A stretch of DNA of 42,100 nt from Neptunomonas antarctica (GCF_001305295.1 NZ_LJSI01000046.1:1-42100); one strand, 5' to 3'. Positions 29,327-39,858 are shown, numbered from the stretch's first letter. Notes: generated by a model not told the origin, from the sequence alone. Program-made: numbers and translations.

Positions 29327-29872
29327 CTAACGACCGACCGTCAACATTTTCCGGATATCCCTGTTCAACGGTAAACGAAAGTCATGTGAAGATAACACCC
29401 GACTGTCCATCACACTAACAAGTCGCGCATTAACATAAACATACTCACCACCGATGGCGTATGTACCCACCAGTACCGCCTGAGCATCATGCTCTGCACT
29501 GACACTGCGTAACTCGCGTGACAACATAAATTCACCAAGGCGAGGTTGCATAAAAAGACTATCGCGCAGACGAACTTCCATCACATTATAACCACTACCG
29601 ACTAACTCTGAGGCGACGGTATCACCTACCAACCTCCCAAAAGTAGAAGATTGCTGCAGATCATCAATATTAACAAAACTGGTCGACAGAATCGTACGCT
29701 CTTTCGATACGCCTTGAATGCCGCTACTCAACAATGCAGCACTGGCATTACCCACCACCTCGACCAAATTTACTTTTGCATCAACGACACGCACTGATTT
29801 ATCTGAGGCGCAACCGCTCAATAATAGAACACTGATAACAGCCGCCGCTTTTATCCACGATAAGCGTTTCAT
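29327..29872 (-). CDS. FlgO-like outer-membrane lipoprotein
   Basis: 181-residue lipoprotein: hydrophobic signal and lipobox LSGCA with Cys21. The body matches the FlgO domain by eye against Vibrio FlgO: SFVNIDDLQQSSTFGRLV, then PRLGEFMLSREL, then VLVGTYAIGG and VNARLVSVMDSRVL. FlgO affects flagellar motility or outer-membrane location in Vibrio. No flagellar gene is nearby, so a motility role is not established here. It follows a second lipoprotein gene by 10 bases, with AAGGAG before its ATG, so the two are an operon. Confidence 0.75.
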   Translation of the reverse strand: MKRLSWIKAAAVISVLLLSGCASDKSVRVVDAKVNLVEVVGNASAALLSSGIQGVSKERTILSTSFVNIDDLQQSSTFGRLVGDTVASELVGSGYNVMEVRLRDSLFMQPRLGEFMLSRELRSVSAEHDAQAVLVGTYAIGGEYVYVNARLVSVMDSRVLSSHDFRLPLNRDIRKMLTVGR

Positions 29873-29882
29873 ATCTCTCTCC

Positions 29883-30548
29883 TTAATGATCGGTTACACG
29901 AATCGTCCGCACTGTTGATATCGGCTTTTCAGGTGCCATATAGTGATCTTTATCACCTGGATTGATGTAATAGATATTAGTTGAGGAGTGCAGTAATTTA
30001 CCCTGCTGTGTAACCCGCGTCGTGATCGCTATTTCATGCGTCGATTCAGATACAACATTACCGATGAGCATATCACCTGCCACAGCCATAGGAATAAGTG
30101 CTAATGCAGGTTCAGCCCAACGATTATAAGGAATAGTCGCTACGGCAACGCCTGCGGCCAATACTGACAAGGCGCCTTCAGGCGGCCGAATCATACCGCG
30201 ATCTTTATGCTCAATCAGATTAACATCATAGCTAACCTCAGCAGCGGCATTAGAAGACACCATCACAGAGCCACCGCCATTGACTAATTCGCTGATCAGC
30301 AACTGATGAAATGTCTGGCCAAAAGGTGATCCATCATCCCCACTCACGAACACAGACTGCCCATTTAGCGCTTGTAAAATACCTTTAGCTTCATTATCAG
30401 CCAGTACCTGCCAATGATGAGCGGCCTGCATTTTATGCTGTTCGCTAATAGGGTATGTTGTAGCAATGGGAGCCTGGGAAGTATGTGCATAAAAACACCC
30501 AGGTAATGCCAGCGTTATTGCGCTTAACAGAATAGTTTTCCTTAACAT
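29883..30548 (-). CDS. Conserved lipoprotein upstream of the FlgO-like gene
   Basis: 221-residue protein with a signal peptide and lipobox (LALPGC, Cys18), placing it in a membrane, most likely the outer one since the next residue is Phe, not Asp. I start it at the ATG at 30548, which has AAGGA upstream. It contains a glycine- and alanine-rich hydrophobic stretch (about 130-165, GALSVLAAGVAVATIP and AVAGDMLIGNVV) and an extracellular-like ending. I do not recognise a characterised family. Coupling with the FlgO-like protein suggests joint function. Confidence 0.7.
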   Translation of the reverse strand: MLRKTILLSAITLALPGCFYAHTSQAPIATTYPISEQHKMQAAHHWQVLADNEAKGILQALNGQSVFVSGDDGSPFGQTFHQLLISELVNGGGSVMVSSNAAAEVSYDVNLIEHKDRGMIRPPEGALSVLAAGVAVATIPYNRWAEPALALIPMAVAGDMLIGNVVSESTHEIAITTRVTQQGKLLHSSTNIYYINPGDKDHYMAPEKPISTVRTIRVTDH

Positions 30549-30655
30549 TGTCGTATCCTTGAATAACAAATTTCAAATTCACACGTATATTATACTTTTT
30601 ACTGACAGAGGTACACGACACCTCTATCCGTGGTAAAACCTGCGTCAACAGTCAC

Positions 30656-31120
30656 TTAAACAGCCCCCGAATACCCCTGCTGTTGCCATGCTTCATACAC
30701 AACAATAGCGCAAGCATTAGAAAGATTCAGACTTCTGTTTCCCTCACACATCGGTAGTTTAATACATTGTTCAACAGGCAAGCTGTCACGGACATCTTGA
30801 GGCAAGCCCCTGGTTTCAGGCCCAAAGAGCAAAACATCACCTGCACTAAAGCTCACATCACTGTGAAAAAGATGCCCTTTTGTTGTCAGCGCCCATACTT
30901 TTGGGGAGCCTAACTCACTCAGACAGGCTTGTAATGACTCATGCACTCGTAGTGCAGAAAATTCATGGTAATCCAAACCCGCGCGCCTCAATCTTGCATC
31001 ATCAAGTTCAAAGCCGAGCGGTTTGATTAAATGCAGGTGAAAGCCTGCATTTGCACATAAGCGGATTATATTACCGGTATTTGGCGGTATTTCTGGTTCA
31101 AATAAAACGACATGTAACAT
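30656..31120 (-). CDS. trmL: tRNA (cytidine/uridine 34-2'-O)-methyltransferase
   Basis: SPOUT-fold enzyme that 2'-O-methylates position 34 of tRNALeu. The 154-residue protein has EPEIPPNTGNIIRLCANAGF, RRAGLDYHEF, FGPETRGLP and the knot motif NRSLNLSNACAIVVYEAWQQ, matching E. coli TrmL. I choose the ATG at 31120 (MLHVVLFEP) because GGGA precedes it; four extra codons upstream are possible. It lies downstream of ntrBC on the same strand. Confidence 0.93.
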   Translation of the reverse strand: MLHVVLFEPEIPPNTGNIIRLCANAGFHLHLIKPLGFELDDARLRRAGLDYHEFSALRVHESLQACLSELGSPKVWALTTKGHLFHSDVSFSAGDVLLFGPETRGLPQDVRDSLPVEQCIKLPMCEGNRSLNLSNACAIVVYEAWQQQGYSGAV

Positions 31121-31173
31121 AGCATTTCCCATTGAAAGGTCTCAGGTACTATTATACCGCCACACACCTTAAA

Positions 31174-32598
31174 TCACTCGTCCTCTGCAGTATCGATAAC
31201 TAAACTAAGATCTTTGATTTTACGCGTGAGGGTATTACGTCCCCAGCCTAGCAACTCGGCGGCATCGCGGCGACGCCCAGCCGTATGCTTTAAAGCGGTT
31301 TCAATCATGATTTTTTCAAAAGCAGGCATGGCCGTATCGATAACCCCCCGACACCCGGCACTTAGTTGCTGATCCACCCAGTTTCGCAGAGCATGCTCCC
31401 AATTAGACGTGGTGACCTCAACAGCATTCTGCTGTCCAATCAGCTCAGGAGGCATATCTGACACTAACACTTCCCGGCCAGAAGCCATAACCGTCAACCA
31501 ACGACAGGTATTTTCCAACTGTCTGACATTGCCCGGCCACGCCAGATTGCACATAAAAGCTTCTGTTTCAGGCTTAAGTACTTTAGGCTCGACATTCAAC
31601 TCTTCTGCCGAACGCAGGAGAAAATGTCGCGCTAAACGAGGAATATCTTCTCTGCGCTCAAATAGCTGCGGGATATGAATACGAATAACATTCAAACGAT
31701 GAAACAGATCCTCCCTAAAGCGCCCCAGCTTAACCAACCCCTCAAGATCCTGATGTGTTGCGGCAATAATACGCACATCGACTTTGACGGGTACATGCCC
31801 TCCCACCCGATAAAACTCACCATCAGCTAACACTCTTAGTAAACGGGTTTGGGTTTCTGCCGGCATGTCACCAATTTCATCCAGAAACAAGGTACCACCA
31901 TCCGCTTGTTCAAACCGACCATGGCGCACAGTAGCCGCGCCAGTAAAGGCCCCCTTCTCATGACCAAACAATTCCGATTCAATAAGATCCTTGGGGATTG
32001 CTGCCATATTCAAGGCAATAAATGATGATGACGCCCGAGGGCTATGCTTATGCAATGCAAGCGCTACCAGCTCTTTACCTGTGCCTGATTTACCGTTTAT
32101 CAGTACGGTAATATTTGACTGAGACAAACGTCCAATCGCCCTGAAGACTTCCTGCATGGCTGGCGCTTCACCAATAATTTCTGCAGTATCAACCTCAACG
32201 GGCTCAACACTCTCCTGCCTCTGCTCATAAGCATGCTCAACCGCTCGGGTCACCAGCGAGACCGCATCATCAATATCAAACGGCTTAGGCAAATATTCAA
32301 AAGCACCACCCTGATAAGACGCCACAGCACTGTCCAGATCAGAATGTGCCGTCATAATGATAATCGGCATATCCGGATGTGTTTGATGAATGCGTTCAAG
32401 CAACTGTAATCCATCAATGCCCGGCATCCGTATATCACTGATAACCGCATCGGGCGCTGTTTTTTCCAACTGCTTTAATACATCATCGGCTTTTTCAAAA
32501 ACGTGCGTCTCTATGCCAACCTTACTTAATGCTTTTTCAAGCACCCAGCGGATAGACCGGTCATCATCGACTATCCAAACGTTACCGGACATTTTCAT
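31174..32598 (-). CDS. ntrC: Nitrogen regulation response regulator (NtrC / GlnG)
   Basis: 474-residue sigma-54 activator: receiver domain (1-120) with phospho-acceptor Asp55 in [11 protein letters not shown]+ domain (about 140-380) with Walker A GKSGTGKE, the sigma-54 contact GAFTGA and Walker B TLFLDEIG, and a C-terminal Fis-like helix-turn-helix ending [15 protein letters not shown]. It starts four bases after the ntrB stop, with GGAG ahead of the ATG. It should act at the sites seen at 33817-33833 and 35477-35523. Confidence 0.97.
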   Translation of the reverse strand: MKMSGNVWIVDDDRSIRWVLEKALSKVGIETHVFEKADDVLKQLEKTAPDAVISDIRMPGIDGLQLLERIHQTHPDMPIIIMTAHSDLDSAVASYQGGAFEYLPKPFDIDDAVSLVTRAVEHAYEQRQESVEPVEVDTAEIIGEAPAMQEVFRAIGRLSQSNITVLINGKSGTGKELVALALHKHSPRASSSFIALNMAAIPKDLIESELFGHEKGAFTGAATVRHGRFEQADGGTLFLDEIGDMPAETQTRLLRVLADGEFYRVGGHVPVKVDVRIIAATHQDLEGLVKLGRFREDLFHRLNVIRIHIPQLFERREDIPRLARHFLLRSAEELNVEPKVLKPETEAFMCNLAWPGNVRQLENTCRWLTVMASGREVLVSDMPPELIGQQNAVEVTTSNWEHALRNWVDQQLSAGCRGVIDTAMPAFEKIMIETALKHTAGRRRDAAELLGWGRNTLTRKIKDLSLVIDTAEDE

Positions 32599-32602
32599 TA
32601 CA

Positions 32603-33664
32603 TTACTCCAAAGGGATATTAAGCGTTAAGCGAGTACAACCGGGCGCACTACTACATTCGATAAGCCCATGATGCTGATTGATAATCGACTGAGCGATTG
32701 ACAAGCCCAGCCCTGAACCGTCGGCCCGACCGCTGATCATAGGGTAAAATACGGTATTTAAAATTTCCGGAGGTATACCCGGGCCGTTATCAATAATATC
32801 CAGACAACAAACAAGCCGATGTCTTTCAGAACCCAGAGTGACTTGTCGCTTTGCTCTGGTTCGAAGTGAAATTTTGGGAGCAACGACAGCATTTTCCTGC
32901 AGTGATTGCATCGCATTACGCACGATATTTAAAACAGCCTGGATCAACCTCTCAGAATCGCCGGTAAACTCCGGAATACTCGGATCGTAATCTCTGTGTA
33001 GCTCTATTTGTCCTGCACATTCAGCATTAACCAATGCACAAACACGCTCTAAAACTGCATGAATATTAACCTGTTCCAATTTCGGCAACTTATGTGACCC
33101 TAATAACCGATCAACCAGATTTCTTAAACGGTCAACCTCTTCAATGATAATGTGCGTATATTCATGTAACGATTCATCTTCTAACTCCCGCTCCAACAAC
33201 TGCGCAGCACCGCGTATACCCCCGAGTGGATTTTTAATTTCATGCGCCAACCCTCTTACCAAGTTGCGGGTAGCCGCATGATGCGACAGCAACTCTTCTT
33301 CTCGTTCTATACGTAACAAGCGATCACGTGCCTGAATTTCAATCAACAGCATGGGGCTATTTTGCAAAGGTAAAGGATTGACACTGTAATCAACCGTCAA
33401 CTCCCTTCCCGAAAAAGTGATGAGCTTAGCTTCTCTACGTGTATAGGGATGACCGGAATGAATAGAGGCTTTTAATACCGCCAACTCATCAGGATCACTG
33501 GTAAGCCACTGCTCAACACCACAGAGCTTTAGTCTTTTTATCGTGGCCTCCAGCAGCATTTCTGCAGCAGGGTTCATATAATCAATACATAACCGCTCAT
33601 CCAGAAGAATCACACTGGTAGATAAGTTTTCTAGCGTCTGTTTATGTGTTTGTTTTCTGAACAT
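32603..33664 (-). CDS. ntrB: Nitrogen regulation histidine kinase (NtrB / GlnL)
   Basis: 353-residue cytosolic kinase/phosphatase for NtrC. A PAS-like sensor domain covers about residues 10-110; the phospho-acceptor His141 is in GLAHEIKNPLGGI, followed by the N box (LNIVRNAMQ), G boxes (DNGPGIP and SGLGLSIAQ) and the ending TLNIPLE. I use the ATG at 33664, with AGGTG upstream; a GTG four codons before is possible. The gene is in tandem with glnA (upstream, terminator between) and ntrC. Confidence 0.95.
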   Translation of the reverse strand: MFRKQTHKQTLENLSTSVILLDERLCIDYMNPAAEMLLEATIKRLKLCGVEQWLTSDPDELAVLKASIHSGHPYTRREAKLITFSGRELTVDYSVNPLPLQNSPMLLIEIQARDRLLRIEREEELLSHHAATRNLVRGLAHEIKNPLGGIRGAAQLLERELEDESLHEYTHIIIEEVDRLRNLVDRLLGSHKLPKLEQVNIHAVLERVCALVNAECAGQIELHRDYDPSIPEFTGDSERLIQAVLNIVRNAMQSLQENAVVAPKISLRTRAKRQVTLGSERHRLVCCLDIIDNGPGIPPEILNTVFYPMISGRADGSGLGLSIAQSIINQHHGLIECSSAPGCTRLTLNIPLE

Positions 33665-33816
33665 CCGCACGATCACCTGATATATTTATAAACCATAAGT
33701 AAAACAAGCAAAATAAGCGCCAACTTATGAATAACCGACAATGTATTAACACCAACGCCACCACAGGGCATAACTCTATACGGATGAAACGGCGTAACAA
33801 TTTACATATAATGTTG

Positions 33817-33833
33817 CGCACCATTATAGTGCA
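33817..33833 (-). promoter_or_regulatory. NtrC-binding palindrome over a -10 ahead of ntrB
   Basis: On the minus strand TGCACTATAATGGTGCG matches the NtrC consensus TGCAC-N7-GTGCA at nine of the ten arm positions, and its centre is a TATAAT (33823-33828). Placed between the glnA terminator and ntrB, it copies the E. coli glnL promoter arrangement in which NtrC phosphate represses its own operon. No clear -35 is visible. Confidence 0.6.
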
Positions 33834-33876
33834 AAAATAAAAACTGCATACCAACGACCCAAAAGTAAGCACGCAT

Positions 33877-33903
33877 AAAAAAACCTCCCAAAGGAGGTTT
33901 TTT
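33877..33903. terminator. Terminator after glnA
   Basis: AACCTCC / GGAGGTT stem with CAAA loop, flanked by A- and T-runs. It stops most glnA transcripts before ntrB. Confidence 0.88.
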
Positions 33904-33915
33904 AAATAAGTTCAA

Positions 33916-35322
33916 CTAGCAAGAGTAATACAGATCATACTCCATTGGGTGAGTTGTCTGGTTTACCTTATCAACTTCAGCCTGCTTCACTTCAATGTAT
34001 GCATCCAGCATATCATCAGTAAATACATTACCACGTGTCAGGAACTCACGGTCAGCATCCAGTGCAGCCAGGGCTTCACCCAAAGAACCACACACTTGTG
34101 GAATCTCTGCAGCTTCTTCCGGCGGCAAGTCATACAGATCTTTATCTGCAGCATCACCAGGGTGAATTTTATTCTGAATACCGTCCAGACCCGCCATCAT
34201 CAGTGCAGCAAAGCACAGGTATGGGTTGGCAATTGGATCCGGGAAACGTGTTTCAATACGACGTGCTTTTGAAGTCGTAACGTATGGAATACGAATAGAA
34301 GCAGAACGGTTACGTGCAGAGTAAGCCAGCATAACAGGCGCTTCAAAATGCGGAACCAGACGCTTATAGGAATTCGTACCTGGGTTCGTAATCGCATTCA
34401 ACGCTTTAGCGTGTTTGATGATACCGCCGATGTAGTACAGAGCTGTTTCGCTCATGCCTGCGTAAGCATCACCTGCAAAGATGTTAACACCATCTTTAGA
34501 CAGAGACTGGTGAACATGCATACCAGAACCGTTATCACCAACGATTGGCTTAGGCATAAAAGTGGCTGTTTTGCCGTAGGCATGAGCAACATTATGTACG
34601 CAATATTTAAGAATTTGAACTTCGTCAGCTTTTTTAATCAGCGTGTTAGCGCCTACACCAATTTCACACTGACCCGCCGTTGCTACTTCATGATGATGAA
34701 CTTCAACATCCAGTCCCATAGCAGTCATTGCGTTGCACATGTTACCACGCAAGTCATGTAGGGAATCGACTGGAGGAACTGGAAAGTAACCACCTTTAAC
34801 ACGTGGACGGTGACCAGAGTTACCGCCTTCATATTTGTTGTTTGAAGACCATGCAGCTTCTTCAGAAGTAATAGTGTAGCCACAACCACTCATTTCATTA
34901 TGAAAATGCACTTCATCAAATACGAAAAATTCTGGCTCTGGACCAAACATGGCGGTATCAGCAATACCTGTAGACTTCAGATACTCTTCTGCACGACGCG
35001 CAACAGAACGTGGGTCACGCTCGTAACCCTGACCCGTTACCGGCTCAACGATGTCACAACGAACAATGACAGTAGACTCTTCAGAAAATGGATCCAATAC
35101 AGATGCACTATCATCTGGCTGAAGAATCATGTCTGATTCGTTGATGCCTTTCCAACCTTCAATAGAAGAACCGTCAAACATCTTACCTTCTTCAAAGAAG
35201 TCATCACCCATCTGATGAACAGGAATGGTGACGTGATGCTCTTTACCTTTAGTGTCAGTGAATCGCATATCAACCCACTTAACATCATTTTCTTCTATTA
35301 ACTTCAGAGTCTTTTCTGACAT
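33916..35322 (-). CDS. glnA: Glutamine synthetase, type I
   Basis: 468-residue ammonium-assimilating enzyme. The catalytic signatures are [20 protein letters not shown], the ATP-site [13 protein letters not shown] and the substrate-site [17 protein letters not shown]. The adenylylated tyrosine lies in [10 protein letters not shown] near residue 397, so activity is controlled by adenylyltransferase. GGAG precedes the ATG. The sigma-54 promoter at 35409-35425 and NtrC sites upstream place its expression under nitrogen control. Confidence 0.98.
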   Translation of the reverse strand: MSEKTLKLIEENDVKWVDMRFTDTKGKEHHVTIPVHQMGDDFFEEGKMFDGSSIEGWKGINESDMILQPDDSASVLDPFSEESTVIVRCDIVEPVTGQGYERDPRSVARRAEEYLKSTGIADTAMFGPEPEFFVFDEVHFHNEMSGCGYTITSEEAAWSSNNKYEGGNSGHRPRVKGGYFPVPPVDSLHDLRGNMCNAMTAMGLDVEVHHHEVATAGQCEIGVGANTLIKKADEVQILKYCVHNVAHAYGKTATFMPKPIVGDNGSGMHVHQSLSKDGVNIFAGDAYAGMSETALYYIGGIIKHAKALNAITNPGTNSYKRLVPHFEAPVMLAYSARNRSASIRIPYVTTSKARRIETRFPDPIANPYLCFAALMMAGLDGIQNKIHPGDAADKDLYDLPPEEAAEIPQVCGSLGEALAALDADREFLTRGNVFTDDMLDAYIEVKQAEVDKVNQTTHPMEYDLYYSC

Positions 35323-35408
35323 TTGGCTCTCTCCACATAATAATTTGCCAGACGCGCTTACTATCCGGTCCTGTAAATATCGGCCTTAGCCGGCTTAACA
35401 ATCTACGA

Positions 35409-35425
35409 AGCAACTAGTATGCCAA
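35409..35425 (-). promoter_or_regulatory. Sigma-54 promoter of glnA
   Basis: On the minus strand TTGGCATACTAGTTGCT matches the sigma-54 consensus, with GG at -24 and GC at -12 separated by ten bases. It lies 86 bases before the glnA start. Confidence 0.85.
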
Positions 35426-35476
35426 CACTTAAGTACTTAATTTCGGGACACTAGAAGCCAGCCTCGAATAAAAAAC

Positions 35477-35523
35477 GCACCAAAACAAACCATACGGAAT
35501 AAATTACGCACCAAAAAGGCGCA
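35477..35523. promoter_or_regulatory. NtrC enhancer sites upstream of glnA
   Basis: A strong site GCACCAAAAAGGCGCA (35508-35523) and a half site GCACCAAAAC (35477-35486), 31 bases apart, roughly three helical turns. They lie about 80-125 bases upstream of the expected sigma-54 start. The interval 35323-35646 also contains the typA promoter; nothing else is evident. Confidence 0.6.
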
Positions 35524-35649
35524 CTAATACAGTCTACATAACTCACTCATGCATCCAATAACATCATACTCCAACGCCTATCAAAGTTCTTGTGGAAAAA
35601 GACTTAGAAAGAGCATGATTAATCAGGATCAACTGAACAAAATTGAGTG

Positions 35650-35655
35650 TATAAT
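35650..35655 (+). promoter_or_regulatory. -10 element upstream of typA
   Basis: TATAAT 37 bases before the GTG start, with a weak -35. Its position argues against the two in-frame ATG codons at 35647 and 35665, which would overlap or almost coincide with the transcription start. Confidence 0.5.
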
Positions 35656-35691
35656 GTTTGTTTTATGAACAATATCTACAGGTACTTCCAC

Positions 35692-37509
35692 GTGATTGAT
35701 AAGCTGAGAAATATCGCCATCATTGCCCACGTTGACCATGGTAAAACAACATTGGTTGATAAACTGCTGCTGCAATCAGGCACACTGACACGCCGTGATG
35801 AAAGCACTGAGCGCATTATGGACTCCAACGACCAGGAGAGAGAGCGCGGCATAACCATTCTGGCGAAAAATACAGCCATTGAGTGGAACGGCTACCGTAT
35901 CAACATTGTTGATACACCGGGACACGCCGATTTTGGTGGTGAGGTTGAACGCGTACTATCCATGGTAGATTGCGTATGCTTGCTGGTCGATGCTGTTGAT
36001 GGCCCTATGCCACAAACACGTTTCGTAACGCAAAAAGCATTTAGCCAAGGCCTGAACCCAATCGTCGTCATCAATAAAGTTGACCGTCCGGGCGCTAATC
36101 CAGATCGCGCTGTTGATCTGGTCTTTGACCTATTTGATTCTTTAGGCGCGACTGACGAGCAGCTCGATTTCCCGATCATCTACGCCTCTGCCATTAACGG
36201 CATAGCCGGTCTGGAACATGACAACCTTGCAGAAGACATGACGCCACTGTTCGAAGCAATTGTTAAACACGTAAAACCACCACAAGTGGATGTCGACGGA
36301 CCTTTCCAGATGCAGATTTCAGCACTGGACTACAATAGCTACGTAGGCGTTATTGGTGTTGGCCGCATAACTCGCGGTAACGCGAAGATGAACCAGCAAG
36401 TCAAAATTATTGGCGCTGACGGAAAAATCCGCAGTGGCAAAATCCAAAAAATCATGGGTTACCTTGGTCTGGAACGTGTCGATGTTACGACAGCCCGTGC
36501 TGGCGACATCGTCTGTGTTACTGGCCTGGAAGTACTAAGCATTTCCGATACACTCTGTGATCCGGATAATGTAGAAGCACTACCGCCGTTGTCCGTAGAT
36601 GAGCCTACAGTATCGATGACCTTCCAGGTAAACGATTCTCCCTTTGCAGGCAAAGACGGTAAATTCGTTACCACTCGTAATATCAAAGAACGTTTAGAAC
36701 GCGAACTGATTCATAACGTTGCTCTTCGTGTGGCACCAGGCGAGACTCCGGATAAATTCCGCGTATCAGGTCGTGGTGAGCTACATCTGTCAGTACTGAT
36801 TGAAAACATGCGCCGCGAAGGTTTCGAGCTGGGCGTGTCTCGCCCAGAAGTTATCCAGAAAGAAGTGGATGGTGTAATCCATGAGCCTTTTGAAATAGTC
36901 ATGATTGACGTTGAAGAAGCTCATCAGGGAAGCATCATCGAAGAAGTAGGTAAGCGCGGCGGTGATATGAGTAATATGGAAGTGGATGGTACCGGGCGTA
37001 TCCGTCTGACTTTCCTGATTCCATCACGCGGCTTGATTGGTTTCCGTAGCCAGTTTCTGACAATGACATCTGGCACAGGTATCATGACGTCTATTTTTGA
37101 TCACTACGGCCCGATCAAAGCATGTGAAATGGCGTACCGCAGTAATGGCGTATTAGTCACCATGGTAACTGGTAAAGCGCTGGGTTATTCGCTCTTTAAC
37201 TTACAGTCACGCGGACGTCTTTGTATTGCACCGAACGTTGATGTCTACGAAGGTATGATCCTTGGTATCCATACGCGTACCAACGATTTAGCAGTTAACC
37301 CTATCAAAGGTAAACAGCTAACCAACGTACGTACATCCGGTACTGATGACAACATTCAGCTGACGCCACCTATCCGCTTCACGCTGGAACAAGCGCTGGA
37401 CTTTATTGAAGATGACGAATTGGTTGAAGTAACACCTAACCATATTCGTTTACGTAAAAAGTTCCTCACAGAAAATGAGCGTAAACGTCATTCTCGTAGC
37501 GGCAAATAA
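35692..37509 (+). CDS. typA: Translational GTPase TypA/BipA
   Basis: 605-residue ribosome-binding GTPase related to EF-G, required for growth at low temperature and for stress responses. G motifs [21 protein letters not shown] and NKVDRPGAN are intact, and the C-terminal half carries the [18 protein letters not shown] signature. I start it at the GTG at 35692 ([13 protein letters not shown]) since E. coli begins [11 protein letters not shown] and an AGG lies nine bases upstream. The ending is basic ([16 protein letters not shown]). Confidence 0.93.
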   Translation: MIDKLRNIAIIAHVDHGKTTLVDKLLLQSGTLTRRDESTERIMDSNDQERERGITILAKNTAIEWNGYRINIVDTPGHADFGGEVERVLSMVDCVCLLVDAVDGPMPQTRFVTQKAFSQGLNPIVVINKVDRPGANPDRAVDLVFDLFDSLGATDEQLDFPIIYASAINGIAGLEHDNLAEDMTPLFEAIVKHVKPPQVDVDGPFQMQISALDYNSYVGVIGVGRITRGNAKMNQQVKIIGADGKIRSGKIQKIMGYLGLERVDVTTARAGDIVCVTGLEVLSISDTLCDPDNVEALPPLSVDEPTVSMTFQVNDSPFAGKDGKFVTTRNIKERLERELIHNVALRVAPGETPDKFRVSGRGELHLSVLIENMRREGFELGVSRPEVIQKEVDGVIHEPFEIVMIDVEEAHQGSIIEEVGKRGGDMSNMEVDGTGRIRLTFLIPSRGLIGFRSQFLTMTSGTGIMTSIFDHYGPIKACEMAYRSNGVLVTMVTGKALGYSLFNLQSRGRLCIAPNVDVYEGMILGIHTRTNDLAVNPIKGKQLTNVRTSGTDDNIQLTPPIRFTLEQALDFIEDDELVEVTPNHIRLRKKFLTENERKRHSRSGK

Positions 37510-37522
37510 ACCGACTTAAATC

Positions 37523-37552
37523 AAAAAGGCGACTATCAAGTCGCCTTTTTTT
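37523..37552 (+). terminator. Terminator after typA
   Basis: AAAAAGGCGACT / AGTCGCCTTTTT stem with ATCA loop followed by more T bases. Confidence 0.9.
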
Positions 37553-37628
37553 CGCCTATTGATTCCCTTCTTATACCTCCGCATTTTATACTTGAAACCA
37601 GTCTCACTGTTTTAGTTAAGGATTCTCC

Positions 37629-38579
37629 ATGCGGACACTTTATCCAGATATTCATCCCTACCAAGAACACCAGCTCAAAGTTGATTCACAGCATACTCTT
37701 TATATTGAGGAGAGCGGCAATGCTGAAGGGATACCTGTTCTATTTGTTCACGGAGGCCCTGGTAGCGGCACGAGCGGTGCCCAACGCCGTTTCTTTAACC
37801 CTGAGAAATACCGGATTATCCTTTTCGACCAACGCGGCTGCGGTAAATCAACACCTCACGCAAGTCTTGAAAATAATACAACTCAAGCATTAATCGCCGA
37901 TATGGAAAAAATACGGCTACTACTTAATGTGGATAAATGGTTATTATTTGGAGGATCCTGGGGCTCAACTTTAAGCCTGCTTTATGCTCAGCACTACCCA
38001 GAACAAGTATCAGGTATGATTTTACGTGGCGTCTTTCTTTGCCGCCAACAAGACATCCACTGGTTTTATCAACAAGGCGCCAGCGCAATATTTCCGGATT
38101 ACTGGCATGACTTTATCAGCCAGATTCCGAATGCAGAACACGAGGACTTACTAACCGCATACCATAAACGTTTAACATCAAAAAATGAAATTGAACGCAT
38201 GGCGGCCGCTAAAGCCTGGTCCATTTGGGAAGGCCGCTGCTCAACACTCGACCCTAATCCTAATATTGTTGAGCATTTCGCGGACCCTCATACAGCTCTG
38301 TCGATGGCACGCATCGAAGCTCATTACTTCAGACACAACGCTTTTATCCTGCAAAATCAAATTATTGAGCACGCACACAGTATCGCGCACATCAGAACGA
38401 TTCTGGTACATGGCCGCTACGATATGGTTTGTCCTGTTGAGCAAGCTTATACACTGCATCAAGCCTTACCTAATGCAGAACTTCATATAGTAAGGGATGC
38501 AGGACATTCAGCCTTCGAAGCAGGTACGACTGATAATCTGGTGCGTGCTACTGATGACTTCGCACGATCAAGAGCTTAA
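37629..38579 (+). CDS. pip: Proline iminopeptidase
   Basis: 316-residue alpha/beta hydrolase (S33) that removes N-terminal proline from peptides. The oxyanion motif HGGPGSG is at 41-47, the nucleophile elbow GGSWGS contains Ser110, the acid is in GRYDMVCP and the base His in DAGHSAFEAG. AAGGA precedes its ATG. dtd follows six bases later in the same operon. Confidence 0.93.
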   Translation: MRTLYPDIHPYQEHQLKVDSQHTLYIEESGNAEGIPVLFVHGGPGSGTSGAQRRFFNPEKYRIILFDQRGCGKSTPHASLENNTTQALIADMEKIRLLLNVDKWLLFGGSWGSTLSLLYAQHYPEQVSGMILRGVFLCRQQDIHWFYQQGASAIFPDYWHDFISQIPNAEHEDLLTAYHKRLTSKNEIERMAAAKAWSIWEGRCSTLDPNPNIVEHFADPHTALSMARIEAHYFRHNAFILQNQIIEHAHSIAHIRTILVHGRYDMVCPVEQAYTLHQALPNAELHIVRDAGHSAFEAGTTDNLVRATDDFARSRA

Positions 38580-38585
38580 TTTAAT

Positions 38586-39026
38586 ATGAAAGGTTTAATC
38601 CAACGTGTTTCAGCGGCGTCCGTGGATGTTGCAGGCGAACGCATCGGTGATATTGGCCCTGGAATTCTGCTATTGCTAGGGATAGATAAACACGATTCTG
38701 AAATGGCCGCAGATAAACTTCTGAAGAAAATATTAGCGTATCGTATTTTTGCTGATAAGGAAGGGAAAATGAACCTGAATCTTCAGCAAACCGGCGGTGG
38801 GCTGCTTATTGTTTCTCAGTTCACATTAGTAGCAGACACAGGTAAAGGCTTACGCCCCGGTTTTTCGAACGGAGCATCTCCTGAAAAAGGTCTGGCACTT
38901 TATGATTATTTTATAGAACAAGCCAGATCACTTCATAATCCAGTACAAACAGGCAGGTTTGGTGCTGATATGCAGGTCAACTTACTCAATGACGGGCCTG
39001 TTACATTCATGCTGGAAACCCATTAA
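38586..39026 (+). CDS. dtd: D-aminoacyl-tRNA deacylase
   Basis: 146-residue proofreading enzyme that removes D-amino acids (and glycine mischarged on tRNAAla) from tRNA. The SQFTLVADT block and the C-terminal [12 protein letters not shown], which includes the Gly-cis-Pro motif, identify it. The usual SFxxAxxP segment reads GFSNGASP. It is cotranscribed with pip; no strong ribosome binding site is visible. Confidence 0.94.
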   Translation: MKGLIQRVSAASVDVAGERIGDIGPGILLLLGIDKHDSEMAADKLLKKILAYRIFADKEGKMNLNLQQTGGGLLIVSQFTLVADTGKGLRPGFSNGASPEKGLALYDYFIEQARSLHNPVQTGRFGADMQVNLLNDGPVTFMLETH

Positions 39027-39077
39027 CGACTGATAACCCAACCATTAAAAAATAAAAAAATAACAAAATAGCAGACT

Positions 39078-39127
39078 GGCTGAGCTGAAACCTGACCTGA
39101 CCTGAAACATAGGAGGCGAAGCTCAGC
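39078..39127. repeat. Inverted repeat between dtd and the DTW gene
   Basis: Arms GCTGAGCT (39079-39086) and AGCTCAGC (39120-39127) around 33 bases that include three CTGA/CCTGA units. It lies between convergent genes and may terminate or stabilise transcripts. Confidence 0.4.
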
Positions 39128-39159
39128 AAGCCGTCAACTACCCCAAAGAGCATAGCTCT

Positions 39160-39858
39160 TTACCCTTCTATAGCCTGTAACTTAAGTAGTCGCGCTCTTG
39201 CCTGTTGCGAAACTTTACTCATATCAACCGATCGGCGTGATGCGTAATACTGAGCGTTAAACAGGTCAAAATATGCATCCAGCACATCTGCACTATGAAG
39301 ATCATTGACCTCTCTCAGCATGGCAACACCTACTTCAGCAGTACATAGGTAATGCTCTTCGGCAGATTGCCGCAAATGATAGCGGGAAACCGCTTCAGTA
39401 CGTGGCTCCATCACCGGTATATCGTCAAGATAACGACTCAGCCTGAACATTCTCCGCGCCTGCCGCCAGGTTCCATCCAGAATAATAAAAGCAGGTATTT
39501 TATCTGAAAGAGCGGTACTACTGAGCATTCGATGTTGATAATCATCCCCTGAAGGGAAAACAATACAGGGCGCATAAGTGTCATCAGACAACACTTTGAG
39601 AAATGCCGGATCAGGCTCTGTTCGTGACCACCTAAACACTTTGGATTCTGCAATCGAATCAACAATCAAACGTCCTGTATTCGTTGGTTTATAAATTTCA
39701 TCATGATGCGTTAATAGCCAAAATACAGCTTTAGCCTTGACCATAGGTTTATCAGAGCAAATACAGCTTAACAACGGTAAAAAACATTCGTCACAACGAT
39801 CTACCTTTGAACCACGTGCGTTGAAAGGCTTACGAGGAGCATTAGGGTCAAAAGCCAC
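39160..39858 (-). CDS. tapT: DTW-domain tRNA-uridine aminocarboxypropyltransferase
   Basis: 232-residue protein. It has an N-terminal zinc-binding cluster (Cys22, Cys25, Cys32, Cys34), and the DTW-domain signature appears as LDGTWRQARRMFRL, where the family's DxTW is preserved. TapT makes acp3U47 on tRNA from S-adenosylmethionine. The start is GTG, directly after the stop of the gene upstream (TAAGTG), so translation is coupled. Confidence 0.85.
   Translation of the reverse strand: MAFDPNAPRKPFNARGSKVDRCDECFLPLLSCICSDKPMVKAKAVFWLLTHHDEIYKPTNTGRLIVDSIAESKVFRWSRTEPDPAFLKVLSDDTYAPCIVFPSGDDYQHRMLSSTALSDKIPAFIILDGTWRQARRMFRLSRYLDDIPVMEPRTEAVSRYHLRQSAEEHYLCTAEVGVAMLREVNDLHSADVLDAYFDLFNAQYYASRRSVDMSKVSQQARARLLKLQAIEG

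Noticed and set aside
33949-34761. Plus-strand open frames antisense to glnA
   Set aside because: Shadow frames; no domain, no promoter or ribosome binding site.
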